DNA of 32,493 nucleotides from Planctomycetota bacterium (GTDB lineage: Bacteria; Planctomycetota; UBA1135; UBA2386): assembly GCA_029936315.1 (NCBI GenBank), contig JAPYTD010000052.1, positions 1 through 32,493 on the forward strand, read 5' to 3'. The position numbers and the translations under genes are program-made. This document shows, one piece after another, positions 7,518 through 14,880 of this stretch; the first letter of the stretch is position 1, and each line of letters starts with the position of its first letter. The notes beneath the pieces were generated by a model. It was not told the origin of the DNA. It saw only the letters and a list, made by a program, of their open reading frames with translations, and searched no databases.

Positions 7518-8429
7518 ATGCTGTCGCTGAGCCGCTGCCTCCGAATTGCCCGCGCCACCGCCCATGCGGCTTGTGGCTGGCTGACCTATCGACTTGGTTG
7601 GCACGGCGTCGCACGCCAGCAATTCGAACGCGTTCTGCTCCTGCGGGGCGCCGACTTCCGCGCCTACGTGCACTTGGGCCGAATCGCCTTTGATCACGGC
7701 GACTACGCCGGCTGGCGTCGTGAGTTTGAACACGCGCGCCGCACCGACCCGATTCGGTTCGCGCGGTTGCGCCATGCGATAGAACTGTTCGAGCCCCGCC
7801 TCGCGGGTACGCAGCTCGAAGGCCACGGCGAACTTGACGGCTTTCAGGGTGCCGATTCGCGGGCAACGTGGCGCGCCTTGCATCCGTTCCAAGATCCACG
7901 CGGCATGGATCATGTTGGCGATGAGTTGGGCGCAGATGCGCTGGACGCACGCGGCAAGAACCTCATCCACGGCGAGCCTCATGACGGCGGTCGCACGCCG
8001 GACGGGTACGGCCGCAGCACGGACCTTCCGTTGGCTCCGGGCTACGACCCGATGACGCCAGGCCAACAGCTCGACGAAGGCGCTCCGGACGAATCGCAGC
8101 ACGAGCACCCGCGTGGCGATGCAAGCGGCAATAATGCAAGCGGCAATGATGGTGGTGGCGATGCCAAGGACACGCGCAACACGAACCCACTGGGACTCGA
8201 TGACCTGGGCACGAGAAACGACGACAACAGTCTGGACCGAGCCCCCAACGACCCTCGCAATAGGCCATTCACCGGCCACCCAAGCTGGAACACGCCCGAC
8301 GCATCCCTCAGCCGCGACGACTTCTCGTCTCCGACCGAACGCCGCCGCTTCCAACTGCGCCGCCCAATCGACACTCAGGAGATCGCCCGCTGCGACCTCA
8401 ACGAGCTAGCCCGCCGCCTCTCCAGCTAG
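7518..8429 (+). CDS. Hypothetical TPR-like protein with long hydrophilic tail
   Basis: I do not recognise the 303-residue product. Residues about 8-75 form two TPR-like helix pairs (LTYRLGWHGVARQQFERVLL, then LGRIAFDHGDYAGWRREFEH). From about residue 100 the sequence is rich in Asp, Gly, Asn, Pro and Arg with few hydrophobics and is probably disordered. It has no signal peptide. The ATG at 7518 was chosen because everything upstream in the frame overlaps, antisense, the start of the DUF4388 gene and lacks helix pattern. The gene diverges from the GTPase cassette across a 187-bp gap, so shared regulation is possible but unproven. Confidence 0.55.
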   Translation: MLSLSRCLRIARATAHAACGWLTYRLGWHGVARQQFERVLLLRGADFRAYVHLGRIAFDHGDYAGWRREFEHARRTDPIRFARLRHAIELFEPRLAGTQLEGHGELDGFQGADSRATWRALHPFQDPRGMDHVGDELGADALDARGKNLIHGEPHDGGRTPDGYGRSTDLPLAPGYDPMTPGQQLDEGAPDESQHEHPRGDASGNNASGNDGGGDAKDTRNTNPLGLDDLGTRNDDNSLDRAPNDPRNRPFTGHPSWNTPDASLSRDDFSSPTERRRFQLRRPIDTQEIARCDLNELARRLSS

Positions 8430-8436
8430 CCGAAGA

Positions 8437-8466
8437 GTGCCAGTAGGATATTTTTTATCCCGGCAC
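8437..8466. other. T-loop hairpin between the TPR-like gene and the antiporter
   Basis: Two stacked stems, GTGCC/GGCAC and GGATA/TATCC, enclose a five-T loop, with a small one-sided internal loop between them. It sits 8 nt after one stop and 20 nt before the next ATG. It has no trailing T-run, so it may work as a weak terminator or a 5' leader element. AT content is much higher than the surroundings. Confidence 0.3.
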
Positions 8467-8486
8467 CGTTCTAACCTCTTCGGGGC

Positions 8487-10292
8487 ATGCCCGACGCTAA
8501 CCCGGTACTGACGATCGCGCTCTTGCTTGCTGCCGGTGCAACCATGCAATGGTTTGCCTGGCGGATTCGGATGCCGGCGATCTTGTTCTTGCTGCTGGCG
8601 GGATTCTTGATCGGGCCAGTGCTGGGTGTGTTCCAGCCGGAAGAGACCTTCGGCACTCTGTTCCGCCCAATCGTCTCGCTCGCGGTCGGCATCATCCTGT
8701 TCGAAGGCGGGCTGACGCTACGCTTCGACGAACTGCGCGGGGTCGGCCGAATCGTGACCAACCTGTGCACCATCGGTGCCGCAGTGACCTGGTTGCTGAC
8801 AACGCTCGCCGGCTGGTGGATCGTCGGGGTGCGCTTCGAAATCGCGCTGCTGGTTGGTGCCATCCTCGTGTTGACCGGACCAACCGTTGTGATCCCTCTG
8901 GTGCGCCACGTGCGACCGCGCGCACCGCTCGGCCCGATCCTCAGATGGGAGGGCATTCTGATCGATCCGATCGGCGCAGTGCTGGCTCTGCTCGTGCTCG
9001 AAGCACTCACTGGTAACGACAGCGCCGCCGACATCGCAACGGGCATCAGTCTGACGTTGCTCTATGGCGGCGGCCTCGGCGTGCTCACCGGATTCGGACT
9101 TGGCCACGCACTTGAGAAGCTCGTCATCCCCGACCGCCTGCACGTGCCAGTCACGTTCGGCGCAGTTGGTCTATGCTTCGCGTTGGCCAACACCCTGCAA
9201 CCTGAAGCCGGCCTACTGGCGGTCACGGTGATGGGCATCGTGCTTGCAAACCGCAGCAAGCTCGATATCGAACACGTGCTGGCGTGGCACGAACCGCTCG
9301 TGACCATGTTGCTGGCGTTGTTGTTCGTGACCATCGCAGCCCGCCTCGAGATGTCAGCACTGACCAAGCTCGGCATGCTGTCGCTCGCCTTCACGGCCGT
9401 CTTGATCTTCATCGTGCGGCCGATCGCCGTCGCTTGCTCAACCGTGGGCACCTCGCTGAACTGGCGCGACCGCGGTTTCCTGATGGCGATGGCGCCGCGC
9501 GGGATCGTTGTCGCCGCGGTGAGTTCTGAGTTTTCGCTGCACCTCGAACACAACGGCGTCACCGATGCCCAGGACGTGATCGCAATGGTGTTCCCCGTCA
9601 TCGTGCTGACGGTGATCGTCTATGGCTTCGGTTCGCGGCCGTTCGCGCGCCTGATTGGCACCGCGCAGGCCGACCCGCAGGGAGCGGTGTTGGTCGGCGC
9701 CGACATCGTCAGCCGCGAAATCGGCCACGCTTTGAAGCAACAAGGATTCGAAGTGTTGCTCATCGACACGAACCACGCCCACACCTCGGCGGCACGCACG
9801 TCAGGCCTGCGCACATTCCAAGGTAGCGTGCTATCGCATCGCTTCACCGAGGAAGCCGAACTCGACGGCATCGGCAACATGATCGCCCTGACGCCAAGCG
9901 ACGAAATCAATCGCCTCGCCCTTGAGCAGTTCTTGCCGACGTTCGGGCGGGCCCACCTGTTCCGGCTGACCTCAAGCAACAAGAAGCGCAAGGACGTGCA
10001 CCACGCCGGTCGCGTGCTATTTGCTGACGACCTCAATGCCGAAGAACTGCGTGACCAGCTACACGCGGGAGCGCGAATGCGCGCGACCAAGCTGACTGAG
10101 CAGTTCGGGCCGGAGCAGTATCGTGAGCAGTACGGCGAGACTGCCCGCCCGTTGTTCCTGGTCACAGCCGAGAAGAAGCTGATCATCGTGACTACCGACA
10201 ACCCGACCGTGCTCAAGGTTGGACAAACGGTGCTCGCACTCGTGCCCGAACGCACGGACACCGCGAACGAAGGAGAGGAAGCAGGAGCCTAA
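8487..10292 (+). CDS. CPA-family cation:proton antiporter with TrkA/RCK-like domain
   Basis: The 601-residue protein has about twelve hydrophobic segments to about residue 383, with the CPA signatures FEGGLTL (72-78), LTGPTVVIPLVR (129-140) and EGILIDPIGA (155-164; Asp160 is the likely ion/proton site). The LID-P-G form resembles NhaP/CPA1-like transporters more than KefB. From about 397 a Rossmann-like TrkA-N domain follows (VLVGADIVSREIGHALKQQG), with a degenerate nucleotide loop. A helical and beta C-terminus to 590 resembles RCK_C. It should exchange Na+ or K+ for protons at the inner membrane under ligand control by the RCK part. Substrate is not predictable. It ends one base before the gcvT upstream region, but gcvT has its own promoter. 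Confidence 0.87.
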   Translation: MPDANPVLTIALLLAAGATMQWFAWRIRMPAILFLLLAGFLIGPVLGVFQPEETFGTLFRPIVSLAVGIILFEGGLTLRFDELRGVGRIVTNLCTIGAAVTWLLTTLAGWWIVGVRFEIALLVGAILVLTGPTVVIPLVRHVRPRAPLGPILRWEGILIDPIGAVLALLVLEALTGNDSAADIATGISLTLLYGGGLGVLTGFGLGHALEKLVIPDRLHVPVTFGAVGLCFALANTLQPEAGLLAVTVMGIVLANRSKLDIEHVLAWHEPLVTMLLALLFVTIAARLEMSALTKLGMLSLAFTAVLIFIVRPIAVACSTVGTSLNWRDRGFLMAMAPRGIVVAAVSSEFSLHLEHNGVTDAQDVIAMVFPVIVLTVIVYGFGSRPFARLIGTAQADPQGAVLVGADIVSREIGHALKQQGFEVLLIDTNHAHTSAARTSGLRTFQGSVLSHRFTEEAELDGIGNMIALTPSDEINRLALEQFLPTFGRAHLFRLTSSNKKRKDVHHAGRVLFADDLNAEELRDQLHAGARMRATKLTEQFGPEQYREQYGETARPLFLVTAEKKLIIVTTDNPTVLKVGQTVLALVPERTDTANEGEEAGA

Positions 10293-10304
10293 GTGCTCAA
10301 AGCC

Positions 10305-10333
10305 TTGGTTCGCGCGCCCACGCATCCTAGACT
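10305..10333 (+). promoter_or_regulatory. Sigma-70-like promoter for gcvT
   Basis: TTGGTT (10305-10310) and TAGACT (10328-10333) are separated by exactly 17 bp. The -10 element ends 10 nt before the ATG at 10344, so transcription would begin only a few bases before the start codon. This supports ATG 10344 over the GTG at 10293 and makes gcvT independent of the antiporter gene. Confidence 0.6.
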
Positions 10334-10343
10334 GCCCGCGAAA

Positions 10344-11462
10344 ATGCTGACCACCGCCCTTGAGTCCGCCCATCTCTCCCTTGGCGCCCGCATGGTTCCG
10401 TTCGCCGGCTGGAGCATGCCTGTACAGTACCGTGGCATCCTCGACGAAGCCAAAACCGTGCGCGAGCACGCCGGCCTCTTCGACCTCGGCCACATGGGCC
10501 GGGTCAAGGTCTACGGCCCACAGGCCGAGGCCTTCTTGAACCGCCTGCAGACCAACGACGCCGCTGCGATCAAGCCCGGCAGGATCCGCTACGCGTTGCT
10601 ACTCGATGACGACGGCCTGACGCAGGACGACATCCTGCTGTACCGCAACCCCGCAGACTCCTCCGATGCCAACGGCTTCTTCGTTGTCATCAACGCAGGC
10701 AACGCCAAGCGCGATCTCGAGCGCATGAACGCGATCGCCAAGGACTTTGACGTGACGGTCGAAGACTGCACTCAGTCGCTCGGCATGATCGCGATCCAAG
10801 GCCCCAAGTCGCAGGACATCACCCAGCAGATCTGCTCGGGCGACCTCGCGTCGCTCGGCTACTACGCGTGGATGAATACCGAAGTCTGCGGCGTGCCGAT
10901 GACTTTGTCACGCACCGGCTACACCGGCGAAGACGGCTTCGAGGCCTACGTGCCAAGCGGTCACGAACCGAAGGTGTGGGATGCGTTCCTCAAGGCTGGC
11001 GAAGCCCATGGTCTTACCGCCATTGGACTTGGTGCGCGCGACACGCTACGCCACGAAGCGGGCATGCCGCTCTACGGCCACGAGATCAACGAGACGACCA
11101 ACCCGCTCGAAGCGAACCTCAGTTGGGCCGTCAAGATGAACCACGACTTCGTCGGCAAAGAAGCGCTCGAACGCGTCACCGCAGCCGGTGGCACAGGCCG
11201 AAAATTGGTTGGCCTGATCACGCACTCCAAGCGTTGCCCGCGTGAGGGCTACCCGATCGCCAGCAACGGCAAGACGATTGGCGCAGTCTGCTCCGGCAGC
11301 ATCTCGCCGACGCTATCCAAGAGTGGTACCCCGACGAACATCGCTACCGCCTACGTCGAAACCGAGTTCGCTGCCATCGGCACCGAACTACAGTTCGTCG
11401 TACGCGACAAAGCGGAGCCGTGCATCGTCACCGCCCTGCCGTTCTACAAGCGCGCCCGCTAG
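10344..11462 (+). CDS. gcvT: Glycine cleavage system T protein (aminomethyltransferase)
   Basis: The 372-residue protein transfers the methylene group from the aminomethyl-lipoyl arm of H protein to tetrahydrofolate, releasing ammonia. Family signatures are visible: LGARMVPFAGWSMPVQY near the start, AGLFDLGHMGR, LTQDDILLY (the Asp region that binds folate), RTGYTGEDGFE, and the barrel-end GRKLVGL and GYPI..NGKTIG. Length matches the family. A GTG at 10293 has a strong AGGAG before it and would add 17 residues. The ATG at 10344 aligns with family starts, and a promoter overlaps the longer leader, so I prefer 10344. gcvH follows after 49 bp. No gcvP is in the window. Confidence 0.95.
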   Translation: MLTTALESAHLSLGARMVPFAGWSMPVQYRGILDEAKTVREHAGLFDLGHMGRVKVYGPQAEAFLNRLQTNDAAAIKPGRIRYALLLDDDGLTQDDILLYRNPADSSDANGFFVVINAGNAKRDLERMNAIAKDFDVTVEDCTQSLGMIAIQGPKSQDITQQICSGDLASLGYYAWMNTEVCGVPMTLSRTGYTGEDGFEAYVPSGHEPKVWDAFLKAGEAHGLTAIGLGARDTLRHEAGMPLYGHEINETTNPLEANLSWAVKMNHDFVGKEALERVTAAGGTGRKLVGLITHSKRCPREGYPIASNGKTIGAVCSGSISPTLSKSGTPTNIATAYVETEFAAIGTELQFVVRDKAEPCIVTALPFYKRAR

Positions 11463-11511
11463 CACACTTTCTATTTCTCCCATTACGTCCTCTAGCAGTC
11501 CGAGAACTCTC

Positions 11512-11889
11512 ATGCGTCCAGACGACCTCAAGTTTCAAAAGAGCCACGAGTGGTGCAGGGTCGAAGGCGAGACCGCAACGATCGGCATCAGCGATTACGC
11601 AGTTTCCCACCTCAACGACCTCGTCTTCCTCGACCTTCCAGCCGTTGGCGCGACGGTTACGATTGGTGAGAGCTTTGGCGAAATCGAATCAGTCAAGGCC
11701 GTCAGCAGCCTCTACTCGCCCGTCACAGGCGAAGTAATTGAGAGTAACGAAGAACTCGGCGACAACCTCGAGTGGCTGTCCGAAGAGCCGTTCGGCAAAG
11801 CCTGGATGGTCAAGGTCAAGATCAGTGCGGCAGGACCAGACCTGATGGATGTCGCGGCCTATGACTCGCATTGCAAGGCCGAAGGCTGA
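11512..11889 (+). CDS. gcvH: Glycine cleavage system H protein (lipoyl carrier)
   Basis: The 125-residue lipoyl-domain protein shuttles the aminomethyl group between the P, T and L proteins. The modified lysine is K62, in ESVKAVSSLYSPVTGEV, exactly the family lipoylation motif. The opening LKFQKSHEWCRVEGETATIG and the closing WLSEEPFGKAWMVKVK region are typical. The ATG at 11512 gives the normal length; the longer open frame upstream overlaps gcvT and is noise. The gene sits between gcvT and a lipoyl/octanoyl transferase whose reading frame overlaps its 3' end, so carrier and modifying enzyme are made together. Confidence 0.95.
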   Translation: MRPDDLKFQKSHEWCRVEGETATIGISDYAVSHLNDLVFLDLPAVGATVTIGESFGEIESVKAVSSLYSPVTGEVIESNEELGDNLEWLSEEPFGKAWMVKVKISAAGPDLMDVAAYDSHCKAEG

Positions 11890-12659
11890 GCCCCACGGGC
11901 ACAGACCACGACGAGTACCTGCGGGTGCTCCTGGACGAGCCGGGTGACGCCGCCCAGAACATGGCCGTCGACGGCGCGCTACTCGAACTGGCGACCAAGC
12001 CGACGCTACGCATCTATGGCTGGCAACCGCACGCGGTTTCGCTCGGCTACTTCCAATCGATAGCAGACTTCCAGGATCTGCCGGCCGACACGGTGATGGT
12101 GCGGCGCTCGACCGGTGGCGGCGCCATCCACCACGGCGACGAACTGACGTTCTCCTTGGCGCTAGACGCGTTTCGCCTGCCAGGCGACATCTCGCAGAGC
12201 TATGTCGTGTTGCACGACGCGATCATTCGCGCCCTCGCGCACGTCGGCGTTAGGTGCCGACGGGCAAGCGGTGGCGCGCAACCTGCAGCACGCCCATCGC
12301 ACCGCTGGTGCTTCCGGACTCCCGTCGACGGCGACCTGGTGACCGATCGGGGCAAACTGCTCGGCTCGGCGCAGCGTCGCACCAACGCAGGTGACGGCAA
12401 TCGCCATGCGCGTATCCTGCATCACGGCTCGCTGGTCTTGCAGCGCCCAAACCAAACTCCGTTCGTCGCGGCCGTCGCCGATCAGGTGCCCCTCACAGGA
12501 GAACTCCGTAGGGAACTCCACTCAGCCCTGGCCACAGAACTCGCAAGAGTTCTCGGCCTGATTGCGCGACCAGGAGAACGTTCGCGGGCAGAGAATGCGA
12601 TGGCAACCAAGCTCCGCAGCGAGCAGTTTGGCACCACGGCGTATTTGCATCGCCGCTAG
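11871..12659 (+). CDS. Lipoate-protein ligase A / octanoyltransferase LipM-like protein
   Basis: The 262-residue BPL/LplA-fold enzyme attaches lipoate or octanoate to carrier proteins such as GcvH. Signatures are NMAVDGALL near the start, RRSTGGGAIHHGDELTFSL (about residues 78-96), and RGKLLGSAQRR, whose Lys is the conserved catalytic residue. HARILHHGSLVL follows. The product lacks the extra C-terminal domain of E. coli LplA, so a LipM-type octanoyltransferase or a two-part ligase are both possible. The TTG at 11871 overlaps gcvH by 19 bp. A GTG at 11925 is an alternative start and keeps the whole fold. Overlap with gcvH supports a role in loading it. Confidence 0.85.
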   Translation: MQGRRLSPTGTDHDEYLRVLLDEPGDAAQNMAVDGALLELATKPTLRIYGWQPHAVSLGYFQSIADFQDLPADTVMVRRSTGGGAIHHGDELTFSLALDAFRLPGDISQSYVVLHDAIIRALAHVGVRCRRASGGAQPAARPSHRWCFRTPVDGDLVTDRGKLLGSAQRRTNAGDGNRHARILHHGSLVLQRPNQTPFVAAVADQVPLTGELRRELHSALATELARVLGLIARPGERSRAENAMATKLRSEQFGTTAYLHRR

Positions 12660-12676
12660 CAAAGGCAGAGGGCGAA

Positions 12677-12967
12677 GTGTTCGGCTTCAACCACGCTCAC
12701 GTTGGTGGCCTGCTGGCCAACCGGTGGAAGCTCGCCCCGACCGTGCAGGCCGCGGTGATGTATCACCACAGCCCGGCGACCAATCCAGAGGACTGGGCCC
12801 GCGGCTTCATCGTCAAGGCAGCCAACACCTACGCCCACATGGCCGCGACCGGCAACGGCGGCTGGATTGGCGACCTGCTCGGTGAAGACTCACTGCAAGC
12901 CCTAGGTTTGTCGGCAGAGCAACACCAGGCGATCCTTGAGATGACTGCCGAAGCCACTATGGAATGA
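12677..12967 (+). pseudogene. C-terminal fragment of an HDOD-domain protein
   Basis: The 96-residue reading begins FGFNHAHVGGLLANRWKLAP and continues AVMYHHSPA. This is the second half of an HDOD domain (E..FG.dHa.vGa.La..W.lP...AI..HH). The family's N-terminal helices, with the first His region and the internal GLLH-type motif, are absent. Coding sense starts only in the last bases of the preceding ligase gene. HDOD domains are normally about 200 residues, so about half is missing. The GTG at 12677 has no ribosome site. I read it as a deletion remnant next to the ligase gene. A short functional protein cannot be excluded. Confidence 0.6.
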
Positions 12968-12994
12968 TCTCGGGCATCAACTAGGCTGCTTGGC

Positions 12995-13618
12995 ATGCAG
13001 CCAGCAAGCCTGCTCGCGCGCAGTGGATTGTCAAAGGATGTGCGCATCCTGATCGGAGCCGCCACCACAACTTGGCACGCCGACTGGCCCGGCCTCTCCG
13101 CGTGGGTCACGGCCGGACAGCAGCAGCAACTGATCCGCACCGCACTTGAAGAGACGATGCTGCAGTGCGTGTTGTTCTGCGGCTTCCCGCGTGTAATCAC
13201 GGCGTTTGAGCAACTCAACAACGCGTGGCCAACCGACACCGCACCGAGCGGCGGTGGCCTACCTGAAGCCGAGCAGATGACGGCCGGGAGCGATCTGTTC
13301 GGCGCCATCTACGGCAAGAACGACGCAACCGTTCGCTCAATGCTCAAGGGCTGCCATCAGGAACTGCACGACTTCGTGCTCGAGGCCGCCTACGGCCGCA
13401 TCCTGACCCGTCCGAACCTGTCCGGCAAGACCCGCGAACTGATCGCAGTCGCTTTGCTTGCCGCACAGGGGCAGAAGCGACAATTCGCCGGCCACGCGCG
13501 CGGCGCGATGCACCTCGGCGCCACCCGGACAGAACTGCAAGAGGCCCTGGTAACTGCATTCCCAGCAACCCCAGAGGCGGTCGACTGGTGGCTCACGCTG
13601 GTGCGCCGATCGGTGTAA
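12995..13618 (+). CDS. Carboxymuconolactone decarboxylase-family protein
   Basis: The 207-residue protein shows the all-helical CMD/AhpD-like pattern in its second half: LHDFVLEAAYGRILTRPNLS, then ELIAVALLAAQGQKRQFAGH and ARGAMHLGATRTELQEALVT. The H-x-x-x-A-x-x-x-G-A-T-x-x-E spacing is diagnostic. The redox CxxC of AhpD is absent, so a peroxidase-partner role is unlikely. The real substrate of such proteins is usually unknown. The N-terminal half also contains a helical segment resembling a degenerate copy (ALEETMLQCVLFCGFPRVIT). A TAGGCT -10-like element lies 7 nt before the ATG. The gene is monocistronic as far as can be seen. Confidence 0.8.
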   Translation: MQPASLLARSGLSKDVRILIGAATTTWHADWPGLSAWVTAGQQQQLIRTALEETMLQCVLFCGFPRVITAFEQLNNAWPTDTAPSGGGLPEAEQMTAGSDLFGAIYGKNDATVRSMLKGCHQELHDFVLEAAYGRILTRPNLSGKTRELIAVALLAAQGQKRQFAGHARGAMHLGATRTELQEALVTAFPATPEAVDWWLTLVRRSV

Positions 13619-13665
13619 TCGCGGTAAGGCTCGCGCAAGCTGCCCTCGAACCAATCGCAGTACAA

Positions 13666-13734
13666 AAAGGAAGACTCTCCACCTTGCCCCCGGAAACCAG
13701 AGCAACGTGCCCGAGCTTCCTCGGTGGAGAGTCT
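13666..13734 (-). terminator. Long-armed inverted repeat with minus-strand T-tract
   Basis: AGACTCTCCACC (13672-13683) pairs perfectly with GGTGGAGAGTCT (13723-13734) around a 39-nt loop, which holds a smaller CCGAG-CTTC-CTCGG hairpin. On the minus strand the arm is followed by TCCTTTTTG, a terminator-like tail. A second candidate end for the same minus-strand gene is the T7 run at 13820-13826. The 324-bp space 13619-13942 contains these structures and an ACCCCTG/CAGGGGT dyad (13847-13882) but no supported gene. Confidence 0.45.
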
Positions 13735-13942
13735 CATTTGGACCATGCGAACGGCTCACACCACACTCACAGTCAGCCACAACTACCCAACGGCGGAGAC
13801 CTGGTTTCGGTAGGGAATGAAAAAAACGTCCAGACGCACCCAACTCACCCCTGTCGACCCAGTGCCCGCGTGGTTCAGGGGTATCATTCACCCAGAACTG
13901 GGCGCACCACGCAAGCAGGCGCCAGCGCGTCTGCCACGCGAC

Positions 13943-14746
13943 TCAGCGTGAGCGCAACCAGTCGCGGCGGGCCAACGACCGCTTGAGCTTGCCCGCCAAC
14001 ACTCGCCATGCTGCCGCGCGCTGTTGGCGATCAAGCCCAAGACCGCGCAAGAACCGCATCGTCTCAGCCCTGGTCGGCAGAGCCGGTAGACTTCTGCGGT
14101 GCCGCACCAGGTGGCGCTGCATACGAGCCAACATGTCATCGCGCGCACGATCGGTCAGCGGCGCGTCGATGCGGGCACGGTCGAGATCGACGAGCACCGC
14201 GCGGACCTTGTCGCCACTGGGACGAACCAACACGTTGTCCAGGTGCATGTCTGGGTGTCGGAGGCCTGCGCGGAAGGCCAGGCGAACCACCTGCCCGACC
14301 GCCTCGGCAGTCTGGCGACGACGATTCGGATACTCCGCCAAGAACGCCGGTACCGTCAACGCGTCGCTGAGCCATTCGGTGCACAACCGCAACCGCCAGA
14401 ACGCACGTCCCTTCTTGGCGAGCGCTGCGAGGGGAGCCACCACCGGCACCCCCTCCTGCTGCAGCTTGTGCAGCACTTCGAGTTCTTGCTTGGCACGATG
14501 CGGCTGCGAGTAGCGATCGTTGAGCAGCGAGCCGAGTGCACCGCCCCGGCGATAGGGCCGCACGACGAGGATGCGATCGGCAACCGTCAAGCGACCGATG
14601 CCACCCCGGCCTTTGGCCCCTGGCATCGGTTCGAGCTTCGCCCAGAACGTCTCGAGCGGCACTTCGCGCAAGTCCTCATGAACCCATGCGACATGACCTC
14701 GCTGACGAATCTCTGCAAACGTTCCAAACCCTGCCACTGCCGCCAT
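13943..14746 (-). CDS. Kdo/WaaP-type lipopolysaccharide core kinase
   Basis: The 267-residue protein has the protein-kinase-like fold of the Kdo kinase/WaaP/RfaP family, which phosphorylates sugars of the LPS inner core. The catalytic loop reads RHPDMHLDNVLV (H-x-D-x-x-x-x-N, family style) and the metal-binding segment follows as VLVDLDRARI. Upstream are VRPYRRGGALGSLL, typical of KdkA glycine-rich strands, and RAKQELEVLHKLQQEGVPVV with the helix-C Glu. The ATG at 14746 was chosen because family similarity begins there; the longer frame overlaps the promoter region of the divergent heptosyltransferase gene. Its partner genes are LPS-related, which supports the call. The exact sugar acceptor is not predictable. 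Confidence 0.8.
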   Translation of the reverse strand: MAAVAGFGTFAEIRQRGHVAWVHEDLREVPLETFWAKLEPMPGAKGRGGIGRLTVADRILVVRPYRRGGALGSLLNDRYSQPHRAKQELEVLHKLQQEGVPVVAPLAALAKKGRAFWRLRLCTEWLSDALTVPAFLAEYPNRRRQTAEAVGQVVRLAFRAGLRHPDMHLDNVLVRPSGDKVRAVLVDLDRARIDAPLTDRARDDMLARMQRHLVRHRRSLPALPTRAETMRFLRGLGLDRQQRAAAWRVLAGKLKRSLARRDWLRSR

Positions 14747-14880
14747 GCTAGCCGCCGCTCCACGATGGAAGCCAATGCATCCTGGAACTGAAGGCGACGA
14801 TCGCGAATGCTGCGCACGTGGCATCCGCCCCAAGCACAACCGATCCGCAACATCCAATCGCACCTCTCCCCGGAGAAGCG

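Noticed and set aside
13588-13986. 132-residue plus-strand frame across the spacer after the CMD gene
   Set aside because: It overlaps two genes and the inverted repeats, and its composition is not protein-like.
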